A stretch of DNA of 64,000 nucleotides from Flagellimonas oceani (GCF_011068285.1 NZ_CP049616.1:1530501-1594500); one strand, 5' to 3'; positions 25,640 through 35,679 are shown, numbered from the stretch's first letter. Made by a program: numbers and translations. Notes: generated from the sequence alone by a model not told the origin.

Positions 25640-25670
25640 GTTCCAGTACCAAAACTTCAACTTATATTTG
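25636..25670 (+). promoter_or_regulatory. candidate promoter of ychF
   Basis: TATATTTG (25663-25670) is an exact -7 box; the nearest TTG (25636-25638) is 24 bases upstream, one more than the usual range. The box lies 24 bases before the ychF ATG. Confidence 0.5.
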
Positions 25671-25694
25671 CACCCTCAAAACACAAGAATTTAG

Positions 25695-26789
25695 ATGAAA
25701 GCAGGTATTGTAGGATTACCGAATGTAGGAAAATCGACCCTTTTCAACTGTTTGTCCAACGCAAAGGCACAAAGTGCCAACTTCCCTTTTTGTACCATTG
25801 AACCCAATATTGGTGTGGTGAACGTGCCCGACCAACGCTTGGAAAAACTGGAAGAACTGGTAAACCCAGAGCGTGTGGTGCCTGCTACGGTGGAAATTGT
25901 GGATATCGCCGGTCTCGTAAAAGGCGCAAGTAAGGGCGAAGGACTGGGCAACCAATTTTTGGGGAACATCCGGGAAACTGATGCCATTCTCCACGTGCTA
26001 CGCTGTTTTGACAATGATAATGTGGTGCACGTTGATGGTTCCGTAGATCCCATTCGGGACAAGGAGACCATTGATATGGAACTACAATTGAAGGATTTGG
26101 AGAGTGTTGAAAAGAAACTCGACAAAGTAAAGCGCGCCGCTAAAACCGGTAACAAAGAAGCCCAGAAAGAAGAAGCTGTGCTTTCCGCCTTAAAAGAAGG
26201 TTTGGAAACCGGAAAATCTGTACGGGCCATTGCGTTGAGCGAAGATGATCGCGATGAGTTTGTTAGACCCATGCAGTTGATTACCGACAAGCCCGTAATG
26301 TACGTTTGCAACGTGGATGAAGGCGCAGCTGTTGATGGCAATGCATACGTGGAAAAAGTAAAACAAACCGTAGCTGACGAAAATGCCGAAGTCATTTTTT
26401 TGGCCGTAGGCACCGAGGCCGATATTACCGAATTGGAATCTTATGAAGAACGCCAAATGTTCTTGGAGGATATCGGGCTTTCCGAGCCGGGTTCTGCCAA
26501 ACTGATTCGCGGCGCCTACAAACTGCTCGACCTTGAAACCTATTTTACCGCTGGGGAAAAAGAAGTCCGCGCTTGGACCATTCCTGTTGGCGCAACAGCG
26601 CCCCAGGCCGCAGGTGTCATCCATACCGATTTTGAAAAAGGCTTTATCCGTGCCGAGGTCATTGCTTATGACGATTACGTAAAATATGGCAGCGAAGCCA
26701 AGGTAAAAGAGGCTGGTCGTATGCGCGTGGAGGGCAAAGAATACATTGTAAAGGACGGTGATGTGATGCACTTTAGGTTCAACGTGTAA
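25695..26789 (+). CDS. ychF: redox-regulated ATPase YchF (Obg-like)
   Basis: A 364-residue P-loop protein with G1 GLPNVGKSTLFN, switch phrase ANFPFCTIEPNIG and G3 DIAGLVKGASKGEGLGN. The C-terminal TGS-like part ends in FNV, as is usual. YchF/OLA1 binds ribosomes and prefers ATP over GTP. The length is normal and it stands alone. Confidence 0.95.
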   Translation: MKAGIVGLPNVGKSTLFNCLSNAKAQSANFPFCTIEPNIGVVNVPDQRLEKLEELVNPERVVPATVEIVDIAGLVKGASKGEGLGNQFLGNIRETDAILHVLRCFDNDNVVHVDGSVDPIRDKETIDMELQLKDLESVEKKLDKVKRAAKTGNKEAQKEEAVLSALKEGLETGKSVRAIALSEDDRDEFVRPMQLITDKPVMYVCNVDEGAAVDGNAYVEKVKQTVADENAEVIFLAVGTEADITELESYEERQMFLEDIGLSEPGSAKLIRGAYKLLDLETYFTAGEKEVRAWTIPVGATAPQAAGVIHTDFEKGFIRAEVIAYDDYVKYGSEAKVKEAGRMRVEGKEYIVKDGDVMHFRFNV

Positions 26790-26844
26790 CTGCTGGGCAT
26801 TGTAATCCATATATTTTATGATTTTCCAATTTCTGGGCATAAAA

Positions 26845-26852
26845 TAGCTTTG
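26845..26852 (+). promoter_or_regulatory. promoter -7 box of the DMT transporter gene
   Basis: TAGCTTTG matches TAnnTTTG and ends 4 bases before the ATG at 26857, suggesting a leaderless transcript. No TTG is present at the usual spacing. Confidence 0.45.
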
Positions 26853-26856
26853 CTCT

Positions 26857-27759
26857 ATGTCCAGTAAAAGTTTGGGGATTTTATACGGAGTCTTGGGAGT
26901 AGTGCTATTCTCCTCCAAAGCCGTAATGGTCAAATTGGCGTACCGCTACAACGTCGAAACCTTGGATTTGCTATTGTTTCGGATGCTGTTTTCCCTTCCA
27001 TTTTACATTTTCATTCTCTTTTTGATTCGAAAAAAGACCGCCAAAGCGAAAATTGTCCCAACAGACTATGCGTGGCTTTTTCTTTTTGGCTTCGTGGGCT
27101 ACTACTTGGCCAGTTACTTTGATTTTGAAGGACTGAATTACATCAAAGCCGGCCTGGAGCGGATTATTCTATTTGTGTATCCTACCATTGTCGTGTTTCT
27201 AAGCTGGTTGATTTTCAGAAAAAAGATTACCCAAGTACAGTTCATTGCGATTCTCGTTACCTACGTGGGTGTGCTCATCACCTTTTGGGATGAGTTGGAC
27301 GTATCGGGCAACGAGGTCGTATTGGGAGGATTTTTGGTATTGTTGAGTGCCATTACCTACGCCTCCTATTTGGTGGGCAGCGGTTGGTTGATTCCCAAAT
27401 TTGGGGTGCTCCGGTTTACCTGCTATGCCATGATCGTGTCCACCATCTGCATTGTGTTGCATTATTTGGTGTCGGGAGATTGGGAATTTATGGATTACCC
27501 TTGGCCCGTTTACGCTTATGGCCTTGCCATGGCCATTTTTGCCACTTTGATTCCCTCTTTTTTGGTTTCGGCGGCCATCGAACGTTTAGGGGCGTCCAAT
27601 TTTTCAATTTTGGGAAGCTTGGGACCCATTTCCACAATTTTGCTCGCCTTTGTGTTTTTGGACGAAAAACTCACATATTGGCAGCTCGTTGGAATGCTGG
27701 TTGTTATTTTTGGCGTAACATACCTGTCAATCCAAGGCAAAAAGCGGGCTAAAGGCTGA
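26857..27759 (+). CDS. DMT-superfamily (EamA) transporter
   Basis: A 300-residue integral membrane protein with about ten transmembrane helices in two EamA repeats; the second repeat ends in FLDEKLTYWQLVGMLVVIFGV, the typical family close. Such proteins export or exchange small metabolites across the inner membrane. The substrate cannot be told. It is a single gene between ychF and parE. Confidence 0.9.
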   Translation: MSSKSLGILYGVLGVVLFSSKAVMVKLAYRYNVETLDLLLFRMLFSLPFYIFILFLIRKKTAKAKIVPTDYAWLFLFGFVGYYLASYFDFEGLNYIKAGLERIILFVYPTIVVFLSWLIFRKKITQVQFIAILVTYVGVLITFWDELDVSGNEVVLGGFLVLLSAITYASYLVGSGWLIPKFGVLRFTCYAMIVSTICIVLHYLVSGDWEFMDYPWPVYAYGLAMAIFATLIPSFLVSAAIERLGASNFSILGSLGPISTILLAFVFLDEKLTYWQLVGMLVVIFGVTYLSIQGKKRAKG

Positions 27760-27788
27760 TATATATTAACAATTATTATTTTTCATTG

Positions 27789-27823
27789 TTGATTACTTTC
27801 TACCGTACACCCTTTTATTTTTG
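27789..27823 (+). promoter_or_regulatory. candidate promoter of parE-parC
   Basis: TATTTTTG (27816-27823) is an exact -7 box, with TTG (27789-27791) 24 bases upstream. It lies 38 bases before the parE ATG. Confidence 0.5.
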
Positions 27824-27861
27824 CTCCTAAATTTTATATTGCAATGATTAACCCTTAACTC

Positions 27862-29730
27862 ATGGCAGATACCCAATATACTGAGGATAATATCCGTTCG
27901 CTGGACTGGAAGGAGCATATTCGTATGCGTCCGGGGATGTACATTGGAAAATTGGGCGACGGTTCCTCCGCAGATGACGGCATTTACATTCTTTTAAAAG
28001 AGGTACTCGACAACTCCATCGACGAATTTGTGATGGGTGCCGGAAAAACCATCGAAATCAGCATTAAGGACAATACCGTTCACGTTCGTGATTATGGTCG
28101 TGGCATTCCGCTGGGTAAAGTGGTGGATGTGGTTTCCAAAATGAACACCGGTGGAAAGTACGATACCCGGGCCTTTAAAAAATCCGTGGGATTGAACGGG
28201 GTAGGTACCAAAGCCGTGAATGCACTGTCCACGTATTTTAGGGTAGAATCCAACAGAGACGGGCAATCCAAGTCTGCCGAGTTTGAGACCGGAAATTTGG
28301 TCAACGAAGAACTTTTGGAGGAATCTTCCCGAAGAAAGGGGACCAAGGTAAGTTTCACTCCGGATGAATCCATCTTTAAAAAATACAAATACAGGAACGA
28401 GTATGTAGAGCGGATGCTCAAATACTACGTTTACCTGAATCCGGGTCTGACCATCGTTTTCAATGGCGAAAAATTCCATTCCGATAATGGCCTAAAGGAT
28501 TTGTTGGAGGACAACAACAACGAAGAAGACTTTCTGTATCCGGTAATCCATCTCAAAGGTGACGATATTGAAGTTGCCATGACCCATAGCAAAACCCAGT
28601 ACAGCGAGGAATACCATTCTTTCGTGAATGGACAGCATACCACACAGGGAGGAACACACCAATCTGCATTTCGGGAGGCCGTAGTAAAAACCATCCGTGA
28701 TTTCTATGGAAAAAATTATGATGCCTCCGATGTTCGAAAGTCCATTATATCGGCGGTTTCCATTAAAGTGATGGAACCTGTTTTCGAGAGCCAGACCAAG
28801 ACCAAGTTGGGTTCCACTGATATGGGAGGGGATTTGCCTACGGTCCGTACCTATATCAATGATTTTATAGGGACGCAACTGGACAATTACCTACATAAGA
28901 ACCAAGCGACTGCCGATGCACTACAAAAGAAAATAGTACAGGCGGAGAAAGAGCGCAAGGAGCTTTCTGGAATCCGAAAACTGGCGAGGGACCGTGCCAA
29001 AAAGGCGAGCCTTCACAATAAAAAATTGCGGGATTGCCGCGTTCACCTTCAGGATATGAAAAAGGACAGACGGCTGGAATCCACATTGTTCATTACAGAG
29101 GGTGATTCCGCTTCTGGTTCCATAACAAAGTCCAGGGACGTAAACACGCAGGCCGTATTTAGTTTACGCGGAAAACCGTTGAACTCTTACGGCATGTCCA
29201 AAAAAATCGTTTACGAGAACGAAGAATTCAATCTCCTGCAAGCAGCACTCAATATCGAAGATTCCATGGAGGACCTGCGCTACAACAATATTGTGATCGC
29301 AACCGATGCCGATGTGGATGGAATGCACATCCGCTTGTTGTTGATTACCTTCTTTTTGCAGTTTTTTCCAGAATTGATAAAAGAAAACCACTTATATATT
29401 CTTCAAACACCATTGTTCCGGGTGCGCAATAAAAAAGAGACCATTTATTGCTACAGCGAAGAGGAACGGAAACAGGCCATTGAAAAACTTACTGGAAAAG
29501 CAGAGATTACCCGATTTAAGGGATTGGGTGAAATTTCTCCGGATGAGTTCAAAAATTTTATTGGTGATGATATCCGTTTGGAACCCGTAATGCTGGACAA
29601 AGCCATGAGCATTGACGCACTTTTGAAGTTTTACATGGGCAAAAATACACCAGACCGACAGGAATTCATTATAAACAACCTTAAAGTGGAGCTTGACCTT
29701 GTCGAAGAAAACCAACTACAACCCAAATAA
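27862..29730 (+). CDS. parE: DNA topoisomerase IV subunit B
   Basis: A 622-residue GHKL-ATPase/TOPRIM subunit. The N-terminus has the ATP-binding Asn in EVLDNSIDE and the glycine loop [11 protein letters not shown]. The TOPRIM domain has [11 protein letters not shown] and DADVDGMHI, which bind the catalytic metals. With ParC it decatenates chromosomes after replication. It is 14 bases upstream of parC; the pairing and length support topoisomerase IV over gyrase. Confidence 0.95.
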   Translation: MADTQYTEDNIRSLDWKEHIRMRPGMYIGKLGDGSSADDGIYILLKEVLDNSIDEFVMGAGKTIEISIKDNTVHVRDYGRGIPLGKVVDVVSKMNTGGKYDTRAFKKSVGLNGVGTKAVNALSTYFRVESNRDGQSKSAEFETGNLVNEELLEESSRRKGTKVSFTPDESIFKKYKYRNEYVERMLKYYVYLNPGLTIVFNGEKFHSDNGLKDLLEDNNNEEDFLYPVIHLKGDDIEVAMTHSKTQYSEEYHSFVNGQHTTQGGTHQSAFREAVVKTIRDFYGKNYDASDVRKSIISAVSIKVMEPVFESQTKTKLGSTDMGGDLPTVRTYINDFIGTQLDNYLHKNQATADALQKKIVQAEKERKELSGIRKLARDRAKKASLHNKKLRDCRVHLQDMKKDRRLESTLFITEGDSASGSITKSRDVNTQAVFSLRGKPLNSYGMSKKIVYENEEFNLLQAALNIEDSMEDLRYNNIVIATDADVDGMHIRLLLITFFLQFFPELIKENHLYILQTPLFRVRNKKETIYCYSEEERKQAIEKLTGKAEITRFKGLGEISPDEFKNFIGDDIRLEPVMLDKAMSIDALLKFYMGKNTPDRQEFIINNLKVELDLVEENQLQPK

Positions 29731-29744
29731 TGCCGCCTTTCTAA

Positions 29745-32372
29745 ATGGAAGAGAACGAAGAACTGAACGATGAAAGTTTAGAGAACCAAGACGAATCCCA
29801 AGATAGCCTGGTAAAGGTTACCGGGATGTACAAGGATTGGTTTTTGGATTATGCTTCTTATGTAATCTTGGAGCGTGCCGTGCCCGCTATCGAGGATGGA
29901 TTCAAGCCAGTGCAGCGAAGAATCATGCATTCGCTAAAAGAACTGGACGATGGTCGCTACAACAAAGTCGCCAACGTGGTGGGCCATACCATGCAGTACC
30001 ATCCGCACGGTGATGCCAGTATTGCCGATGCCATGGTCCAGATTGGGCAAAAGGACCTCCTTATCGATACCCAAGGAAACTGGGGGAATATTTTAACAGG
30101 TGATGGAGCCGCGGCTCCACGTTATATTGAAGCACGATTGTCCAGGTTCGCCTTGGAAGTGGTGTACAGTCCAAAAATTACCGAATGGCAACTTTCCTAT
30201 GATGGGAGGAAAAAGGAACCTGTGAATTTGCCGGTAAAGTTTCCACTGTTGCTTGCACAAGGTGCAGAAGGGATTGCGGTCGGACTTTCCACAAAAATAC
30301 TACCGCACAACTTTAACGAACTTATCGACGCCTCGATAAAGCATCTAAAAGGCAAGCGATTTACCTTGGTTCCCGATTTTCCGACCGCAGGAATCATTGA
30401 TGTCACCAATTATAACGATGGTATGCGCGGCGGAAAAATCCGTGTGCGGGCCAAAATATCGACCTTGGACAAGAACACCTTGGTGATCAACGAAATACCC
30501 TACGGCACCAATACTTCCTCTTTAATTGACTCCATCTTAAAGGCTAACGACAAGGGGAAAATCAAAATAAAAAAGATTGAGGACAACACGGCCGCCGAGG
30601 TAGAGATTTTGGTGCACCTGCCCAATGGCATTTCTCCGGACAAGACCATTGATGCACTTTATGCCTTCACGGCTTGCGAATCGTCCATTTCGCCACTGGG
30701 CTGTGTGATCGAGGATAACAAACCTCTCTTTATCGGGGTGAAGGAAATGCTGGAAAGATCCACGGACAATACCGTGGAGTTGCTTAAAGCAGAACTTCAA
30801 ATCCAGCTGGACGAATTGGAGGAGCAATGGCATTTTTCATCCTTGGAACGCATCTTTATCGAGAACAGGATTTATCGAGAAATCGAAGAAGAGGAAACCT
30901 GGGAGGGTGTTATCGAGGCCATCGATAAGGGATTAAAACCACATATCACCCATCTTAAAAGAGCGGTGACCAAGGACGATATTGTTCGATTGACCGAAAT
31001 CCGGATCAAACGTATATCCAAGTTTGATCTGGACAAAGCGCAGCAACTTATTGAAAGTTTGGAGGATAGAATCGCCCAGACCAAGCATCACTTGGAGCAT
31101 TTGGTCGACTTTGCCATCGACTATTTCAAGGAACTCAAAAAGAAATACGGTGCCGGACGTGAACGCCAATCCGAAATAAGGATTTTTGATGAAATCGAAG
31201 CCACCAAAGTGGTTATCAGGAATACAAAATTATACGTAAACCGTGAAGAAGGTTTCATTGGAACATCCTTAAAACGAGATGAATACGTCACGGATTGTAG
31301 CGATATCGACGACATTATCGTTTTTACCCAAAAAGGGGAGATGATGGTGACCAAGGTGGATTCCAAAGTCTTTGTCGGTAAAAACATCATCCACGTAGCG
31401 GTCTTTAAAAAGAAGGACAAACGCACCATCTACAACATGATCTACAAGAGCATGAAAGGCGGGCCCAGCTACGTAAAACGATTCAATGTCACTAGTATGA
31501 CGCGTGACAAGATCTACGACTTGGCCGGGGACAAATCGACTTCCGAAGTACTGTACTTTTCCGCCAACCCGAATGGCGAGGCCGAAGTCGTCACCATTAT
31601 GTTGCGACAATCCGGCAGTATTAAAAAGTTGAAATGGGACCTCGATTTCTCGGATGTGCTCATAAAAGGAAGGACCTCCAAAGGAAATTTGGTTACAAAA
31701 TACCCTGTAAAGCGCATCGAACTTAAAGAAAAAGGGGTGTCCACATTAAAACCACGAAAAATTTGGTTCGATGATGTAGTGAGCCGACTCAATGTTGATG
31801 GAAGAGGGGAGCTGCTCGGGGAATTTAGGGGCGACGACCTGCTTTTGGTCATCGACCAGAAGGGCGTCGTAAAAACCATTCCGCCAGATTTGCTCACTCG
31901 TTTTAACGACGATATGATTGTGCTCGAAAAATGGAACCCCCAAAAACCGATTTCCGTAGTACATTATGTTGGCGATAAGGATCGCTTTTACCTAAAGCGA
32001 TTTTTGGTAGAAAATCCCAATAAGGAAGAAGTGGTGATCGACGAAGACCCCAAGTCCCATTTGGAACTGGTTTCGACGGATTGGAGGCCCATGTTGGAAA
32101 TTGAATTCATCAAGCCAAGGGGCAAGGATGCCAAACCGAATCTTGAAGTAAATGTTGAAGAATTTATATCGGTCAAAGGAATCAAGGCATTGGGCAACCA
32201 ATTGACCCCGGACAAGGTGAAGAACATCAATGTTTTGGATTCGCTACCCTACGAAGAACCGGAAGAACAGGATGCCGAGGACATTGAGGTGGTGGACGAA
32301 GAGCAAATAAACAATGATGATAATGATATAGGAACAAAGAATGATAGTTCTGATCAAACTACTTTGTTTTAA
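29745..32372 (+). CDS. parC: DNA topoisomerase IV subunit A
   Basis: An 875-residue type IIA cleavage subunit. It has the N-terminal DYASYVILERAVPAIEDGFK, the QYHPHGDASI region that corresponds to the quinolone-interacting segment, and the catalytic Tyr in AAAPRYIEARLS. A beta-pinwheel-like C-terminal region and an acidic tail (EEPEEQDAEDIEVVDEEQ) follow. It completes the parE-parC operon. Confidence 0.95.
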   Translation: MEENEELNDESLENQDESQDSLVKVTGMYKDWFLDYASYVILERAVPAIEDGFKPVQRRIMHSLKELDDGRYNKVANVVGHTMQYHPHGDASIADAMVQIGQKDLLIDTQGNWGNILTGDGAAAPRYIEARLSRFALEVVYSPKITEWQLSYDGRKKEPVNLPVKFPLLLAQGAEGIAVGLSTKILPHNFNELIDASIKHLKGKRFTLVPDFPTAGIIDVTNYNDGMRGGKIRVRAKISTLDKNTLVINEIPYGTNTSSLIDSILKANDKGKIKIKKIEDNTAAEVEILVHLPNGISPDKTIDALYAFTACESSISPLGCVIEDNKPLFIGVKEMLERSTDNTVELLKAELQIQLDELEEQWHFSSLERIFIENRIYREIEEEETWEGVIEAIDKGLKPHITHLKRAVTKDDIVRLTEIRIKRISKFDLDKAQQLIESLEDRIAQTKHHLEHLVDFAIDYFKELKKKYGAGRERQSEIRIFDEIEATKVVIRNTKLYVNREEGFIGTSLKRDEYVTDCSDIDDIIVFTQKGEMMVTKVDSKVFVGKNIIHVAVFKKKDKRTIYNMIYKSMKGGPSYVKRFNVTSMTRDKIYDLAGDKSTSEVLYFSANPNGEAEVVTIMLRQSGSIKKLKWDLDFSDVLIKGRTSKGNLVTKYPVKRIELKEKGVSTLKPRKIWFDDVVSRLNVDGRGELLGEFRGDDLLLVIDQKGVVKTIPPDLLTRFNDDMIVLEKWNPQKPISVVHYVGDKDRFYLKRFLVENPNKEEVVIDEDPKSHLELVSTDWRPMLEIEFIKPRGKDAKPNLEVNVEEFISVKGIKALGNQLTPDKVKNINVLDSLPYEEPEEQDAEDIEVVDEEQINNDDNDIGTKNDSSDQTTLF

Positions 32373-32435
32373 TGCTTTTTATGGCTAATTTGCCCAATTG
32401 AGTTACACACCAAACAGATTGCTTAATACATCTAT

Positions 32436-33398
32436 ATGGATTTTACAAACCCGCTGGTATATGGCGTACCGGTTTTTATTGCCTTCATTCTACTTGAACT
32501 TACGTATAGCAAAACACATGATCATGAACACCATGATCTGTACCATTGGAAAGATTTAGCTGCGAGCGGTTTTATGGGGATTGGATCTGCTATCCTGGGT
32601 CCTTTGTTCAAGGTGGCCTTTGCCATTCTTCTTTTTGAGGGTACGTACGAGCTGTTCAATCCACTAGTGGATGGGGTGAGGACAAATATTATGGGCTACG
32701 AATCCTTTGGATATGCATGGTACGTTTGGATTCTTTGTCAATTGGGTGATGATTTCACCTATTATTGGTTCCATAGGGCCAACCACGAAGTCCGCATTTT
32801 GTGGGCCGCCCACATCGTGCACCACTCATCCGATAATTTTAATTTGGGAACCGCAATCCGTAATGGGTGGTTTACCATTTTGTACAAGCCTTTCTTTTAC
32901 ATGTGGTTGCCCGCTATCGGATTTCCACCGGAAATGGTAGTGGTTTGCTTGGGAATCGAAGCTTTATGGCAATTTCAACTCCATACGGTGTATGTGCCAA
33001 AACTTGGCTTTTTGGAGAAAATATTCAATACGCACACCATGCACCAAGTACATCACGCCCAAAATGTGGAGTATTTGGATAAAAACCATGGAGGTTTCTT
33101 GAATATTTTTGATAAGATGTTCGGTACCTGGAAGGAACTGGACGATGATATTGATGTAAAATACGGCGTGATCCACGCTCCGGAATCCTATAATCCGATA
33201 GTGATTCTCACCCATGAATTCAAAGATATCTGGAAGGACGTAAAGAAATCGAAAAAGCTCTCACATAAACTCATGTACATTTTTGGCCCTCCGGGGTGGA
33301 GCCACGATGGCAGTACACTTACCGTGAAACAGCAACAACGATTGTTCAAAAAACAAAAGGAGGCTGCTCCAGAGTTGGCTTATCAGCGCCCTAACTAA
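32436..33398 (+). CDS. sterol desaturase/fatty acid hydroxylase family membrane protein
   Basis: A 320-residue di-iron membrane enzyme. Histidine boxes are visible as WFHRANHE, HIVHHSSDN and MHQVHHAQN, with several hydrophobic helices around them. The family uses oxygen and a di-iron centre to hydroxylate or desaturate lipids. The substrate in bacteria is usually unknown. It follows parC on the same strand after 63 bases. Confidence 0.9.
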   Translation: MDFTNPLVYGVPVFIAFILLELTYSKTHDHEHHDLYHWKDLAASGFMGIGSAILGPLFKVAFAILLFEGTYELFNPLVDGVRTNIMGYESFGYAWYVWILCQLGDDFTYYWFHRANHEVRILWAAHIVHHSSDNFNLGTAIRNGWFTILYKPFFYMWLPAIGFPPEMVVVCLGIEALWQFQLHTVYVPKLGFLEKIFNTHTMHQVHHAQNVEYLDKNHGGFLNIFDKMFGTWKELDDDIDVKYGVIHAPESYNPIVILTHEFKDIWKDVKKSKKLSHKLMYIFGPPGWSHDGSTLTVKQQQRLFKKQKEAAPELAYQRPN

Positions 33399-33425
33399 TC
33401 TGTTTATTTTATGGTTTAAGGCCTA

Positions 33426-33803
33426 TCAATCGATTTTGTGGGCAGTTCCCTTAAATTTTCGATTGTCCCCGACCACATTGTACTCAAAAGTGTATGAGGA
33501 TTCCGTGGTCGTCAATATTTTGATATGAATCGGCTTTTCCTCTGCCTTGTTCTTAGGATTTAAATTTTTAAGAACGTATTCGCAGTCATTTATCCAGCGA
33601 ATGGAAGAGGAGTCCACTTTGCCCTCGTATTCGTCAACTTCCAAATCCAATGTACGGCTAAAGGTTGTTTTTTTCTCTTCACCATTAACTGTAGCGGTAA
33701 AAGTAAAATTGCCGGTTTTAAAATCGTTACAATTTCGCTCGGGCGGCTGACCGCAAGCCAAAAAAATCAATAAAATAAAGGCTGAAAATAGATGCTTTGT
33801 CAT
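33426..33803 (-). CDS. small lipoprotein next to parE-parC
   Basis: A 125-residue lipoprotein when started at 33803 (MTKHLFSAFILLIFLACGQ); the in-frame start at 33839 would precede the signal peptide. The mature part has NCNDFKTGNFTFTATVNGEE and RWINDCEYVLKNLNP, with a conserved-looking pair of Cys. From memory, relatives carry the label 'DNA topoisomerase IV' in some databases, presumably copied from their neighbours; nothing in this sequence supports that. It follows the XRE gene by 32 bases on the same strand. Confidence 0.75.
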   Translation of the reverse strand: MTKHLFSAFILLIFLACGQPPERNCNDFKTGNFTFTATVNGEEKKTTFSRTLDLEVDEYEGKVDSSSIRWINDCEYVLKNLNPKNKAEEKPIHIKILTTTESSYTFEYNVVGDNRKFKGTAHKID

Positions 33804-33835
33804 GTTTACAAAGTAACGGAAACTAGAGGAAAGGG

Positions 33836-34240
33836 TCAATCCTTTTTTGTGTTGAAAGCAGTAAAAGTACCGTCCGTGTAAAACATGATTATTTTATAGG
33901 GTTCTTCTGATGATTTTTGGACCAGTGATACCTCTTCTGCTTTTTTTGACTCGTTTTTCTCCACCTCCTTAACATCCGTATTCGTTCTATATGTAATTGA
34001 TTCTTCGGTCGCCTCTGCTTTTGCCGGGAAGTTGCCATCACCCTTTAACAACCAATCCAAGCTAACTTCGGGATAGGTATCCACTAATTTCATTACAAAG
34101 TCAAGGCTTGGTTTATTTCTTCCATTAAGCAAATGGGACATACTTGAACGCTGCACACCTATTTCATCCGCAAAGGCTGAAACCGACAGTTCCAAGTGCT
34201 CAATCACCATTTTAATCCGCGACACTATTTCTTTATTCAC
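33836..34240 (-). CDS. XRE-family HTH regulator
   Basis: A 134-residue DNA-binding protein that starts with GTG at 34240. The first 70 residues are a phage-repressor-type helix-turn-helix (LSVSAFADEIGVQRSSMSHLL, with the recognition helix VQRSSMSHLLNG), followed by NKPSLDFVMKLVDTYPEVSLDWLL. The rest is a charged linker and a short C-terminal segment. It faces an M14 peptidase gene across 284 bases that contain four TTAC-N4-GTAA-like palindromes, one of which covers its own start codon, so it is probably autoregulated. Confidence 0.9.
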   Translation of the reverse strand: MNKEIVSRIKMVIEHLELSVSAFADEIGVQRSSMSHLLNGRNKPSLDFVMKLVDTYPEVSLDWLLKGDGNFPAKAEATEESITYRTNTDVKEVEKNESKKAEEVSLVQKSSEEPYKIIMFYTDGTFTAFNTKKD

Positions 34241-34508
34241 AATTGTAAATTATTTAATTTAAAGATACTGATTAATGGAGTATTTCGTTCAAAAAAGCAC
34301 TTTAAAAATAGGTTTTATATTAACTAAATACTTTATGTAAATAAATTTAAATACTTGATTATAAAATATTTGATATTTCAATCGATGAAACTGTTTACAT
34401 AATGCAATTTAGATACAATTTCAGTCTATCCAATAGTTACAATTGTATCAAATCAGATACAATTATTGATTTACATTTGTAAATTCAACTATGGTTACTT
34501 TTGTAAAC
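34236..34508. promoter_or_regulatory. cluster of TTAC-N4-GTAA palindromes, candidate XRE operators
   Basis: Four inverted repeats share one design. Site A, 34236-34249 (TTCACAATTGTAAA), covers the XRE start codon. Site B, 34436-34449 (GTTACAATTGTATC). Site C, 34470-34483 (TTTACATTTGTAAA), is perfect. Site D, 34494-34508 (GTTACTTTTGTAAAC), has a perfect TTAC-N4-GTAA core just upstream of the M14 -7 box. Half-sites AGATACAATT also occur at 34411 and 34455. Confidence 0.55.
34260..34292 (-). promoter_or_regulatory. candidate promoter of the XRE gene
   Basis: On the minus strand TTG (34292-34290), 22 bases, then TATCTTTA (34267-34260), one mismatch from TAnnTTTG. Palindrome site A lies directly downstream, where a bound repressor would block transcription. 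Confidence 0.5.
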
Positions 34509-34510
34509 TT

Positions 34511-34518
34511 TATTTTTG
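34511..34518 (+). promoter_or_regulatory. promoter -7 box of the M14 peptidase gene
   Basis: TATTTTTG matches exactly and ends 6 bases before the ATG at 34525. This argues against the in-frame TTG at 34516 as a start, since that codon is part of the box. The palindrome at 34494-34508 overlaps the upstream promoter area. Confidence 0.55.
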
Positions 34519-34524
34519 CAACCT

Positions 34525-35628
34525 ATGCTCAACTTTTCATTGTTCAAAGAAAATTCCATCCAAGGACGGTACATTAACATTGATTCCATTCAACCATGTT
34601 TTGATAAACTTTCCGTTCCCGTACACTGCATTGGCAAGTCGGTAGAGCGTATCGATATAAATGCTTTCCAAATAGGCAAGGGCGATCAAAAAGTGCTCAT
34701 GTGGTCGCAAATGCACGGTAACGAGTCCACGACAACAAAAGCGGTTTGGGATTTGGTGAATTTTTTAAATTCGAGTGAGCTTTTGGCCATTGAGATATTG
34801 GAGGCGTGCACCATTTGCATTGTGCCCATGCTAAATCCGGATGGCGCCGAAAAATATACCCGGGTAAATAGCAATGATATTGATCTGAACCGTGACGCTA
34901 AAAATTTGACACAGCCCGAAAGTGTCGCCTTCCGAAAACTGTTTGAATCCTTCAAACCCGATTTCTGTTTTAATCTACACGATCAGCGTACTTTGTTCAG
35001 CGCTGGAAAAACAAACAAACCTGCTACCGTATCATTTTTATCGCCGGCCAGTAATAAGGAGCGGCACATAACCCCCAACCGCGAAGTGGCGATGAAGTTG
35101 ATCGTTGCCATGAACGCCATGCTCCAGGAACACATCCCCGGACAAGTGGGACGCTACGACGATGGTTTTAACGATAATTGCATTGGGGACACCCTTCAAA
35201 TGCTTGGGGTGCCCACCATTTTATTCGAAGCGGGCCATTATCCGAACGATTATGGGAGGGAAAAGACACGTAAGCTCATTTTTTTGTCCATTGTAGAGGC
35301 CCTGAAAACGATTTCAGGTAACCGAATCAATGATTTTAAGACAGGGGATTATTTTTCTATTCCGAACAACGATAAATTATTCTTTGATGTCTTGGTGAAG
35401 CATCCGGAAGTGGTAAATATCGAATTTGAAAAGGGACACTCCGTTGGAATTCGCTTTAAAGAGGTATTGGTCGATAAAAAAATCGTTTTTCAACCGGAAA
35501 TCGCCGAAATAGGGCCATTGGAAGGATTTTATGGGCATAAAACCATAGAATGTGTTGATTCCAAGGATTTTGGGTTTACATCTTCACAGAAAGAAATTCT
35601 TGATTTGCTGCTGAAAATCAATAAATAA
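34525..35628 (+). CDS. M14-family zinc carboxypeptidase-like protein
   Basis: A 367-residue protein. The zinc motif HGNES (SQMHGNESTTT), a later FNLHDQR with the third zinc His, and EAGHYPNDY with the likely catalytic Glu region fit the M14 family (succinylglutamate desuccinylase/peptidase branch). There is no signal peptide, so it should act in the cytoplasm. The gene is divergent from the XRE regulator and is probably its target. The ATG at 34525 is chosen because the promoter box covers the alternative TTG. Confidence 0.85.
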   Translation: MLNFSLFKENSIQGRYINIDSIQPCFDKLSVPVHCIGKSVERIDINAFQIGKGDQKVLMWSQMHGNESTTTKAVWDLVNFLNSSELLAIEILEACTICIVPMLNPDGAEKYTRVNSNDIDLNRDAKNLTQPESVAFRKLFESFKPDFCFNLHDQRTLFSAGKTNKPATVSFLSPASNKERHITPNREVAMKLIVAMNAMLQEHIPGQVGRYDDGFNDNCIGDTLQMLGVPTILFEAGHYPNDYGREKTRKLIFLSIVEALKTISGNRINDFKTGDYFSIPNNDKLFFDVLVKHPEVVNIEFEKGHSVGIRFKEVLVDKKIVFQPEIAEIGPLEGFYGHKTIECVDSKDFGFTSSQKEILDLLLKINK

Positions 35629-35679
35629 GAGGCGTTTATCGGATGTTCTTGCATATTATTTAAAAAAGAACCATTTTTA

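Noticed and set aside
33426..33803. Label 'DNA topoisomerase IV' for the small lipoprotein
   Set aside because: It has a lipobox and no topoisomerase motif; the label would only reflect proximity to parE-parC.
34516..34524. TTG start of the M14 gene at 34516
   Set aside because: That TTG is part of the exact -7 box TATTTTTG, so it would lie upstream of the transcript start; the ATG at 34525 is used instead.
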